Shown here one piece after another: positions 15,699-21,976 of a stretch of 31,479 nucleotides of DNA (its first letter is position 1; the number at the start of each line of letters is the position of its first letter). The notes under the pieces were generated by a model. That model worked only from the letters and a program-made list of their open reading frames with translations, did no database searches and was not told the DNA's origin. A program made the translations under genes and the position numbers. The DNA comes from Candidatus Aminicenantes bacterium UBA1061 (lineage in GTDB: Bacteria; Acidobacteriota; Aminicenantia; Aminicenantales; Saccharicenantaceae): the NCBI GenBank assembly GCA_002316315.1, contig DCDG01000025.1:1-31479 (forward strand), read 5' to 3'.

Positions 15699-15727
15699 TT
15701 GACGGCTGGATGGTTATCTGCTATAAA
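15699..15727 (+). promoter_or_regulatory. Predicted sigma-70 promoter for the EamA transporter
   Basis: TTGACG (15699-15704) and TATAAA (15722-15727) are separated by 17 bases. Each matches five of six consensus positions. The predicted leader before the ATG at 15793 is about 60 bases. Confidence 0.6.
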
Positions 15728-15792
15728 CCTTTATTCAAGGTCTAGCTGGCTGGCTATTAATCTGATAGCCGGCCCGGTCAGTAAAATAAAAA

Positions 15793-16695
15793 ATGAACGC
15801 AATTCAATACTCTGGCGAATGGTTAGCCTTAGCTTCAGCCGTAGTCTGGGCAGTAGCCGTCATACTTTTTAGAAAAAGCAGCCTGGCCATCCATCCCGTT
15901 GGTCTAAATCTGGGAAAGAATCTTCTGGCCATCATTCTTATCGTTCTGACCAGTTTAATAACTGGAACCAGCCTCTGGCCAGGAGCACCGGCCAGGACTA
16001 CCTGGTTGCTGCTCTTAAGTGGTTTCCTAGGCATCGCTCTATCCGATACTCTCTTTCTCTGGACGCTGAGACTGCTGGGTGCCAGCCTGACCGCCATTGT
16101 GGACAGCGTCTACACACCATTTGTCATCATTCTGTCTTTTATCTTCCTGGGCGAGCGGCTTACCTGGAGGCAGCTGATGGGGGTAGGTCTGATAGTCCTG
16201 GCTATTATCATCATTACTAAAAATCAGGCGGAAAATGATAACCCTGAAGGGCCAGTCTCCCGGCATCATCTTATTCTTGGCATAATCATGGGAAATCTGG
16301 CCATGGGCCTGTTGGCTATCGCTGTTATTATTATCAAGCCGGTTTTGAGTGACGTGCCGGTCATCTGGGCAACCGGTATCAGGCTGGCGGGCGGAACCCT
16401 GCCTTTGCTGGTTTTGCCATTTATCCCCCGCTTCCGGAATATGTTTACTCCCCTCTTAAAGCTGGATAACTGGAAAAATCTGGCTCCGGCTTCTTTTCTG
16501 GGGACTTACCTATCGCTTCTTTTCTGGATTGGTGGAATTAAATATGCTTTTGCCTCTATTACAGCCGCTCTGAGCCAGCTAAGTACCATTTTCGTTTTTG
16601 TCCTAGCCACTCTTTTCCTCAAAGAAAAGGTTACCAGGACCAGAATTATTGCCGTTATGATGGCTTTTCTGGGTGCCTTTCTGGCTATCTATTAG
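15793..16695 (+). CDS. EamA/DMT-family transporter
   Basis: The 300-residue protein has about ten membrane helices arranged as two EamA repeats (about 8-137 and 152-298) separated by a short polar loop (KNQAENDNPEGPVSRHH). Typical marks are the end of repeat 1 (FIFLGERLTWRQLMGVGLIVLAIIII) and the matching end of repeat 2 (TLFLKEKVTRTRIIAVMMAFLGAFLAI). Family members move small metabolites such as amino acids or nucleotide sugars across the inner membrane; the substrate cannot be assigned. The ATG at 15793 opens the first helix region, although no good Shine-Dalgarno sequence precedes it. It is divergent from the C1 peptidase gene. Confidence 0.85.
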   Translation: MNAIQYSGEWLALASAVVWAVAVILFRKSSLAIHPVGLNLGKNLLAIILIVLTSLITGTSLWPGAPARTTWLLLLSGFLGIALSDTLFLWTLRLLGASLTAIVDSVYTPFVIILSFIFLGERLTWRQLMGVGLIVLAIIIITKNQAENDNPEGPVSRHHLILGIIMGNLAMGLLAIAVIIIKPVLSDVPVIWATGIRLAGGTLPLLVLPFIPRFRNMFTPLLKLDNWKNLAPASFLGTYLSLLFWIGGIKYAFASITAALSQLSTIFVFVLATLFLKEKVTRTRIIAVMMAFLGAFLAIY

Positions 16696-16741
16696 AAGCT
16701 AGAAGGGAGTCTGGCCCCCGTTCTTCAGCCAGTAACCCGTA

Positions 16742-16770
16742 TTGCTAAGGCAATTTTATTATTTTATAAT
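16742..16770 (+). promoter_or_regulatory. Predicted sigma-70 promoter for phosphofructokinase
   Basis: TTGCTA (16742-16747) and a perfect TATAAT (16765-16770) are 17 bases apart. The predicted leader is about 105 bases long; I see no strong structure in it. Confidence 0.6.
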
Positions 16771-16882
16771 CTAAACAAAGAAAGAGTCTAAAAGCTCGAA
16801 TCTTGAATTAAATCAGAGAGGAATTAATCTATCCAGCAAAAAGTTAGTGATTAAGAGGTAAAAGGTAAGCAGGAGAACAAAG

Positions 16883-18085
16883 ATGTCTAATATAAAAAAT
16901 AGGAAGGGCGTAATAGGAATACTTACAGGCGGAGGAGATGTTCCTGGTTTAAATCCAGCTATCAGGGCCATTACCATCAGAGCCATAAAAGAGGGGTACC
17001 GGGTAATCGGCATCCGCCGCGGCTGGGCCGGGCTGATTGAAATGATCCGTGATAAAGAAGCCGACAACCGGGAATATTATACAGAGTTAACTGAGGAAAT
17101 TGTTGACAGGGCCGGCCGGACCGGTGGGACTTTCCTGCATACCTCGCGCACCAGGCCAAGCAGTGTTCCCGATGTTAATGTGCCTGTTCATCTGCGGGAC
17201 AAATACAACCAGAAGGTCAACGACCTGACCGAAGAAGTTTTGAAGAATCTCGATTTTCTGGGTATAGAATATCTGATTCCAATCGGCGGCGACGATACTC
17301 TGAGCTATGCCGTTCACCTTCACCAGCTCGGAGTGAAAATCCTGGCTATTCCTAAAACCATGGATAACGATGTTCCGGGAACTGATTACTGCATTGGCTA
17401 TTCCACCTGTGTGACCAGAACCATCAGCTTGACTCATGCCCTGCGGACCACAGCCGGCTCACATGAACGCTTTCTGGTCATCGAAGTTTTTGGCCGTTAT
17501 GCTGGCTACACAGCCCTCCTGCCCACTATGGCCGGGGCAGCAGACCGGTGCGTTATCCCTGAATACAAATTTAACGTCGAAAAGCTATGCGAACTTCTGA
17601 CTGAGGACCGCCTTTCCAACCACAGTCTTTATTCGGTCGTTCTTGTCTCGGAAGGGGCAGCTTTTGAAGGGGAAGATATGATCTTTGAAAGCAATGAGAC
17701 CGACATGTATGGCCATAAAAAGCTCGGTGGCATAGGCGACCGGGTTTCTTCCATGCTCAGGGAATTATCTCCAAAATACAATAATGGACGCAGAATTAAT
17801 GTCATCAATCAAAAATTAGGTTATCTCGTCCGCTGTGGTGATCCGGATGCCATTGACTCGATAGTACCCATGGCCTATGGTAACCTGGCTCTGGATCTGG
17901 TTATGGAAAATAAGATGGGGCGGATGGTCTGTTTGCGAAATGGCGAATACGATCATATCCCACTGGAGATCGTCACCAGTTATAAGAAGCGAATTGACCT
18001 TGACAAATATTATGATCGGGAGCGGCTGCGGCCACTCTACAAAAACTTCTATCAGAAGCCATTCCTGATATTAACTGCGGATTGA
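16883..18085 (+). CDS. pfp/pfkA-type: 6-phosphofructokinase, pyrophosphate-dependent type
   Basis: The 400-residue protein contains GVIGILTGGGDVPGLNPAIRA at the nucleotide site. It has GGDDTLSYAVHL with Asp137-Asp138 and PKTMDNDVPGTDY with Lys158 and the catalytic Asp161/Asp163, followed by the substrate-binding stretch EVFGRYAGYTALL. ATP-dependent enzymes have Gly at the positions of Asp138 and Lys158 (GGDGS, PGTIDND). Asp plus Lys is the known signature for pyrophosphate as phosphoryl donor, making the reaction reversible and energy-saving. It acts in cytoplasmic glycolysis and gluconeogenesis. The start is supported by AGCAGGAG 6-13 bases upstream. It has its own predicted promoter. Confidence 0.9.
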   Translation: MSNIKNRKGVIGILTGGGDVPGLNPAIRAITIRAIKEGYRVIGIRRGWAGLIEMIRDKEADNREYYTELTEEIVDRAGRTGGTFLHTSRTRPSSVPDVNVPVHLRDKYNQKVNDLTEEVLKNLDFLGIEYLIPIGGDDTLSYAVHLHQLGVKILAIPKTMDNDVPGTDYCIGYSTCVTRTISLTHALRTTAGSHERFLVIEVFGRYAGYTALLPTMAGAADRCVIPEYKFNVEKLCELLTEDRLSNHSLYSVVLVSEGAAFEGEDMIFESNETDMYGHKKLGGIGDRVSSMLRELSPKYNNGRRINVINQKLGYLVRCGDPDAIDSIVPMAYGNLALDLVMENKMGRMVCLRNGEYDHIPLEIVTSYKKRIDLDKYYDRERLRPLYKNFYQKPFLILTAD

Positions 18086-18160
18086 ATCAGGTGTGGAGGC
18101 AACAAATCAGCCACCAAAACCTAGTAGTAAAAAACCCTGGTTTATGTTATAGATGAGACT

Positions 18161-18550
18161 ATGATGGAGCAAAGCCAGAAGGAAAATAAGTCAATAAGCC
18201 GTGCCCGAGAAAGGCGTATGTTCTGTGGTCTGCTTTTGGTCATTGTTGGAGTCATCTTATTGCTGGAAGAGCTGGAAGTTATTAACTTTGGCCAGAAACT
18301 GGTAAGTTATTGGCCTGCTATTTTTATCCTTATTGGCCTTTTGATTTACATTGCCCAGGGGACCAGGAAATCAGGCTCGGCCCTGTTCTTGATTCTGCTG
18401 GGTGTTTTCATGATTCTGATAAAAATAGAAAGAATCCAGCGTTATCTCTGGCCATCTCTACTTATCCTCGTCGGATTCTGGATGCTTTTCAAGCCAGGTT
18501 CTAAACAGAAAGCTAAAACTTTAGATGAAACAACAAACATTAAACAGTAG
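18161..18550 (+). CDS. Small membrane protein with LiaF/LiaI-like transmembrane repeats
   Basis: The 129-residue protein has a charged N-terminus (about 1-20) followed by four hydrophobic segments: FCGLLLVIVGVILLLEEL, SYWPAIFILIGLLIYI, SGSALFLILLGVFMILI and LWPSLLILVGFWMLF. The repeated W-P-x-(I/L)-(F/L)-I-L-x-G pattern is typical of the LiaI/LiaF-like and DUF5668 membrane region. In other bacteria such modules occur in envelope-stress systems, but here no regulatory domain is attached and no function can be assigned. A second ATG directly follows the first, so the start could be 18164. Its 3' end overlaps the next gene by 26 bases in another frame, suggesting coupled expression. Confidence 0.7.
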   Translation: MMEQSQKENKSISRARERRMFCGLLLVIVGVILLLEELEVINFGQKLVSYWPAIFILIGLLIYIAQGTRKSGSALFLILLGVFMILIKIERIQRYLWPSLLILVGFWMLFKPGSKQKAKTLDETTNIKQ

Positions 18551-19340
18551 CTATCATAAAAAATCAGGTCTTTTCTGGTTTTTAGCCGTTATCCTGACCA
18601 TCGGACTGGTCTTTTATCAGCGGATGACCGGTCCTACCTACCCGGTTAAAGACCAGGTCAGTTTTTTAGGCGAGAAAGTCAGCTACAAATTGCCCAGAAG
18701 TGCTGAAAATCAAGCTGATTGCCCGGTAGTGGTTAATTTGCCGGCCGGCCTGGTCGGGCAGGTTCAGGGATATTTGCGATTCAGGCGGCTTGGTGGCGAC
18801 AAGCCCTGGAATATACTGGCCACGCAGGCTGATGGCCAGCAGCTCAAGGGTTTTCTGCCCAAACAACCTCCAGCAGGCAAGATAGAATATTTTGTTCATC
18901 TGGTCAGGGACAGCCAGGAAATATCTCTAACCGGTGATAGACCGGTCGTCATCAGGTTTAAGGGTAAGGTCTCCACACCGATTCTTCTGGCCCATATTCT
19001 GGTTATGTTCCTGGGCATGCTTTTTTCGATGAGAGCCGGCCTGGCTGCTCTTAATCCGGCTGAGAAAACAGGCCGTTATTCAAAATGGGCAGCAGCCATG
19101 ATCTTCCTCGGTGGGTTTATTTTTGGACCGATTATCCAGAAAATGGCCTTTGGCTATTTCTGGACTGGCTTTCCGCTCGGCCGAGACCTGACTGATACCA
19201 AAACTCTGATCATTATGATCGCCTGGCTGGCCGCTCTGCTTAGCGGGCGAAAAACCGAACCAAAAAGGAGCTGGGTACTGGCTGCATCTCTGTTAACCCT
19301 GGCACTTTATCTCATTCCTCATTCTCTGCTGGGTTCTTAA
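18525..19340 (+). CDS. Membrane protein of unknown function
   Basis: This 271-residue protein has an N-terminal helix (about 16-31). A predicted extracytoplasmic beta-rich segment (about 40-145) includes VSFLGEKVSYKLP, GYLRFRRLGGDKPW and PAGKIEYFVHL. Four C-terminal helices follow (about 149-172, 187-205, 223-240 and 246-268). I do not recognise a named family. The start lies inside the end of the preceding four-helix membrane gene (26-base overlap), which strongly suggests the two are expressed together and may form a complex. The gene is the last on this strand before a 680-base non-coding region. Confidence 0.68.
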   Translation: MKQQTLNSSYHKKSGLFWFLAVILTIGLVFYQRMTGPTYPVKDQVSFLGEKVSYKLPRSAENQADCPVVVNLPAGLVGQVQGYLRFRRLGGDKPWNILATQADGQQLKGFLPKQPPAGKIEYFVHLVRDSQEISLTGDRPVVIRFKGKVSTPILLAHILVMFLGMLFSMRAGLAALNPAEKTGRYSKWAAAMIFLGGFIFGPIIQKMAFGYFWTGFPLGRDLTDTKTLIIMIAWLAALLSGRKTEPKRSWVLAASLLTLALYLIPHSLLGS

Positions 19341-19813
19341 ATCAGGCTTTATAGAAATAGCACTGGATGGAAACAAAATCCCCCTGGGCCTCTAGTTTTT
19401 CTATGTTATCCTTTTTATTATTTAAATGAATTGGCTGGTGTATAAGTTAAGCTGGTGTATAAGTTAATTGACAAATTGCATTAACGGAGTGAACCAGTGC
19501 AAAATCTCATTTTAAAGAAGTTAATCTCAAGAAAGGAGAAGTTTACTTGCGACGGCTCAAAGAGATTATAAGACATCCCTGGAGGGATTGATTGCAGGAT
19601 TTTTTAACCGGGCAGGATCCGGTGAAGGCGAGGCTGGAGTGTTTACTAACAGAGCTGATGAAGACCTAAACAGGAAAGCGTGAGGAAAGCACAGATTTTT
19701 GCTTTTAATCTCAATACTTAACTCTTCAAAAATCTACTAACCAGGCAGTAGAGCTTTTCATCTCCTATCAATGGGTAAGAACAACAGCCAGTATCAAGGG
19801 CGTCAACATCTAT
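19341..19813. other. Non-coding stretch, no recognised gene
   Basis: All frames are broken within about 50 codons and none has a convincing start and ribosome binding site. The stretch contains a 17-bp tandem duplication near its start (listed separately) and a perfect TTGACA at 19468-19473 with no -10 box at the right spacing. It may be a decayed gene or the far 3' side of the small-RNA locus. Confidence 0.4.
19434..19467 (+). repeat. Two tandem 17-bp copies
   Basis: GCTGGTGTATAAGTTAA occurs twice in direct succession (19434-19450 and 19451-19467), with no mismatch. It is immediately followed by TTGACA. Two copies are too few for a functional claim; recent slippage duplication or a paired binding site are both possible. 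Confidence 0.8.
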
Positions 19814-19891
19814 AAAAAAGGCTGGCTGGTGAGGAGCCAAGGTTTCAAAGGAAAAGGAAGCGGGGCTAAGGAGGATCCCTCTCCAGCCAGC
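19814..19891 (-). ncRNA. Predicted small RNA with anti-Shine-Dalgarno-like bulge
   Basis: Reading the minus strand from the predicted +1 at 19891, GCTGGCTGG (19891-19883) pairs with CCAGCCAGC (19829-19821). After an A-A mismatch, GAGG (19881-19878) pairs with CCTC (19834-19831). This closes the RNA end to end, and TTTTTT (19819-19814) follows as a terminator. Inside, AGCC (19867-19864) can pair with GGCT (19838-19835), leaving a 5' bulge GATCCTCCTT. The segment GGATCCTCCTTA (19878-19867) resembles the 16S rRNA 3' end GGATCACCTCCTTA with two bases removed, and the apical loop is also CU-rich (CTTCCTTTTCC). Exposed CU-rich loops are used by several bacterial sRNAs to bind ribosome binding sites. 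It has its own near-ideal promoter and lies about 135 bases past the HAD gene. I do not recognise a known RNA family; SRP and 6S features are absent. Confidence 0.55.
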
Positions 19892-19894
19892 GAT

Positions 19895-19927
19895 TTGATT
19901 ATAATCAATAAATTTTGAGCCTGTCAA
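19895..19927 (-). promoter_or_regulatory. Consensus sigma-70 promoter with FNR-box-like palindrome
   Basis: On the minus strand a perfect TTGACA (19927-19922) and a perfect TATAAT (19903-19898) are separated by 18 bases. The -10 sits inside TTGATTATAATCAA (19895-19908), a perfect 14-bp palindrome identical to the FNR/CRP-family consensus TTGAT-N4-ATCAA. The +1 seven bases after the -10 falls on the first base of the RNA stem. A regulator bound over the -10 would be expected to repress. Confidence 0.65.
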
Positions 19928-20025
19928 TATAGCGAATTGCCTCACTTAAAATCTTCACGAAATTGATTTGTTGCCTGACAAGAAAATCCGGAAGACATAA
20001 TTTCATGCCTTTTTCCCTGCCCTTG

Positions 20026-20796
20026 TCAATCATAAGCTTTAATTATTCGAACTAAAACGGTCAAAAGGTCCTCAGCCCTATTCACCTTGAAATCAGCCGC
20101 CACCTGCTGATTAAATTGATGTTCAAATAAGATAAAAATGACCTTTTTATTTTCTTCCCTCTCATAATTTTCGACCATCAGCTGGTCAGTTTCAGTATCA
20201 CCTATGTAACAGACAGGGGAGTGGAAACCGGTCAGGCTCAAAAGCTGTCTTAGTGGATAAGTCGCTGGCTTGCGGTCATCAACAGAAGGCAGATCATCTT
20301 CGGTGATAAAATAATCAAAAAATCGGTACAACCCGTGCTGCCTGAAGGTCAGGTCGAGATCTTCTCTCGTCCGGCCAGTAATAACCGCCATTACTCTGGC
20401 CATTTTTCTTATCTCGGCCAGAATTTGAGGGTTAATTCTCAAGTCTTCATGCGATTGGTAGCGGTGATAAACATTTTCAAAATCTAACTTTACCTCTGAA
20501 TAATCGGGTAGTTTAATGTTCAATTTTCTGGCCAGAAGGTAAAATTTACGATAATCAGGCAACCCGGGGGAAGCCAGTTCAAGAAATTCGCTCAAGGCCA
20601 GGCCACTCTGATAGAAAACCAGGCAGGCGACGGTTGCATCCCAATCATTATTCAGCTTCAAAGCCGCTTTCAGGTTAAGAATCTCTTTCTGAGGAATCGG
20701 CCGGTCTAAAAATTTGCCAACCGTCTCAGCTAAAGCCCGATGATAAGTCTGGCTGACCTCAACCAGAACACCGTCAACATCAAAAGAAACAATCAC
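20026..20796 (-). CDS. HAD-superfamily hydrolase, subfamily IA
   Basis: The 256-residue protein begins VIVSFDVDGVLVEVSQTYHRA, with nucleophile Asp6 and acid/base Asp8. It continues with AVITGRTREDLDLTFRQHGL (motif II Thr), then DRKPATYPL (motif III Lys region) and CYIGDTETDQLMV (motif IV acidic residues). This order fits small-molecule phosphatases of the HAD-IA subgroup that has an extra acidic residue near the C-terminal motif; the substrate is unknown. An in-frame TTG at 20838 would add 14 residues, but the GTG at 20796 is preceded by GGGGAGG at ideal spacing and starts at the conserved fold, so GTG is chosen. It is divergent from the endonuclease V gene. Confidence 0.8.
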   Translation of the reverse strand: MIVSFDVDGVLVEVSQTYHRALAETVGKFLDRPIPQKEILNLKAALKLNNDWDATVACLVFYQSGLALSEFLELASPGLPDYRKFYLLARKLNIKLPDYSEVKLDFENVYHRYQSHEDLRINPQILAEIRKMARVMAVITGRTREDLDLTFRQHGLYRFFDYFITEDDLPSVDDRKPATYPLRQLLSLTGFHSPVCYIGDTETDQLMVENYEREENKKVIFILFEHQFNQQVAADFKVNRAEDLLTVLVRIIKAYD

Positions 20797-20893
20797 TCTT
20801 TTCCTCCCCTGGCCAAACCGGCAACTGATCAGAGCCAATCAAACTGGCAGGAGCCAGAAAAAAGCCAGCTACCTGACATGATTTCAGCTCTAA

Positions 20894-20922
20894 TTCACAT
20901 TTGAAGACTAGAAGGTTATAAT
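20894..20922 (+). promoter_or_regulatory. Predicted sigma-70 promoter for endonuclease V
   Basis: TTCACA (20894-20899) and a perfect TATAAT (20917-20922) are 17 bases apart. The predicted leader is only about 14 bases, which fits the weak Shine-Dalgarno sequence in front of the ATG at 20943. Confidence 0.6.
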
Positions 20923-20942
20923 AGCCAGAGCCTGAAGACAAG

Positions 20943-21617
20943 ATGGACCGGAAAAAATTTTTGCATCCACCTGATTTTGCCCGGGCCAGGCAGATTCAGG
21001 AGGAACTTCTGAGTCAGTTGAAGCTTCAACCTCTGGAGAATAAGCCATCATTCATAGCGGCAGCTGATGCCACTTTTAGCGGAGAGAAAGTTCTGGCAGC
21101 TGTTTTGCTTTTTGCTTTTCCAGAATTAAAGCTCCTGGAGACTCAGGTTGTTTGCCAGCCGATTTCATTTCCCTATCGCCCAGGCTATTTATCTTTCAGG
21201 GAAGGACCAGCCATTCTTACCGGCCTATCAAAATTGTCGCACCAGCCAGATCTCGTCCTCCTTGATGGTCAGGGAATTGCTCATCCTAAAAAGATGGGTT
21301 TAGCCACTTTTGTGGGGATTATTTCCGGCCTGCCCTCGGTTGGTTGTGCCAAATCTCATCTGGTTGGCCGCTACCAGGAGCCAGAGCGGGAAAAAGGCTG
21401 CCTCAGCCCGATAGAACTAAAGGGTGAGATTGTCGGCTATTGCTTCAGAAGCCGGACAGGGGTTAAGCCAATTTTTATTTCGCCTGGCCACCTGATCAAT
21501 CTCGAGGATAGCCTGAGGATTATTCAGGACTGCCTCAGAACTTATCGCCTGCCTGAACCTTTAAGGCAGGCCCACCAGGTAACAACCAGACTGCGCCAGT
21601 CACCCTGGCTATCGTAG
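20943..21617 (+). CDS. nfi: Endonuclease V (deoxyinosine 3' endonuclease)
   Basis: The 224-residue protein matches EndoV along its full length. It has AADATFSG with Asp42, PYRPGYLSFREGP with Glu87, DGQGIAHPKKMGLATFVGI with Asp108, VGCAKSHLVGRY, a C-terminal KPIFISPGHLINLEDS and PEPLRQAHQVTTRLRQ. Asp42, Glu87 and Asp108 have nearly the same spacing as the metal-binding residues of Thermotoga EndoV. The first motif reads DATF instead of the usual DVSF, a mild change that keeps the Asp. The enzyme cuts the second phosphodiester bond 3' to deoxyinosine in damaged DNA, and some members act on RNA inosine. It has its own predicted promoter. Confidence 0.93.
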   Translation: MDRKKFLHPPDFARARQIQEELLSQLKLQPLENKPSFIAAADATFSGEKVLAAVLLFAFPELKLLETQVVCQPISFPYRPGYLSFREGPAILTGLSKLSHQPDLVLLDGQGIAHPKKMGLATFVGIISGLPSVGCAKSHLVGRYQEPEREKGCLSPIELKGEIVGYCFRSRTGVKPIFISPGHLINLEDSLRIIQDCLRTYRLPEPLRQAHQVTTRLRQSPWLS

Positions 21618-21637
21618 TCCGGAGCTCGTGCCAGCGG

Positions 21638-21892
21638 CTAATTGTCTGTTAACCCCCAGCCACCCCACCCCGTTGGCCGGTCTAACCTCCACCGGCTAAA
21701 AGTCTTCAGGAGCCTGAAATTGATCACCTCCCAGATCTTTCTTATTTTGCCTTCAACTGCCCTGAGCAAGATCATAGCCAGCCCGGAAGACAGGCTGACC
21801 ACCTGAAAACCGACGCTGATGAATACACCCGGTCCGACCATCCGGGCTACGATTAGAGCGGCTATTATCTGGCCACCTAATTCAGGTTTCAT
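21638..21892 (-). CDS. Possible small membrane protein, unknown
   Basis: This 84-codon frame starts MKPELGGQIIAALIVARMVGPG. It has a hydrophobic stretch of about 40 residues that could form one or two membrane helices, then a basic, Trp-rich tail. Codon choice looks like that of the neighbouring genes. An in-frame TTG at 21922 would add ten residues but lies in a palindrome. No ribosome binding site is visible before either start, and I know no homologous family. It is divergent from the sigma-factor gene and ends 20 bases from the endonuclease V stop. It could equally be a chance open frame. Confidence 0.35.
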   Translation of the reverse strand: MKPELGGQIIAALIVARMVGPGVFISVGFQVVSLSSGLAMILLRAVEGKIRKIWEVINFRLLKTFSRWRLDRPTGWGGWGLTDN

Positions 21893-21906
21893 CGTATAAA
21901 AACTAC

Positions 21907-21957
21907 TTGATTTTTTAGCCAATTGGCTTATATTTATATTAATCCTATAGGATTAAT
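21907..21957 (+). promoter_or_regulatory. Sigma-factor promoter overlapped by two perfect palindromes
   Basis: TTGATT (21907-21912) and TATATT (21929-21934) are 16 bases apart and precede the sigma-factor start by about 40 bases. AGCCAATTGGCT (21917-21928), a perfect 12-bp palindrome, fills the spacer. ATTAATCCTATAGGATTAAT (21938-21957), a perfect 20-bp palindrome, covers the expected transcription start. The centres are 25 bases apart. This is a classical operator layout; the regulator is unknown. Confidence 0.55.
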
Positions 21958-21976
21958 AGGATATAAGGAGAAAAAG

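Noticed and set aside
19468..19473. Perfect TTGACA as a plus-strand promoter
   Set aside because: No -10-like hexamer occurs 16-18 bases downstream.
19530..19683. Plus-strand frame of about 50 codons (LATAQRDYKTSLEGLIAGFF...)
   Set aside because: There is no start codon at a suitable distance from the AAAGGAG upstream, and the frame does not fit any family I know; possible decayed gene but unsupported.
19718..19945. 75-codon minus-strand frame across the small-RNA locus
   Set aside because: Its start lies upstream of the predicted promoter, it has no ribosome binding site, and its sequence is explained by the structured RNA and terminator.
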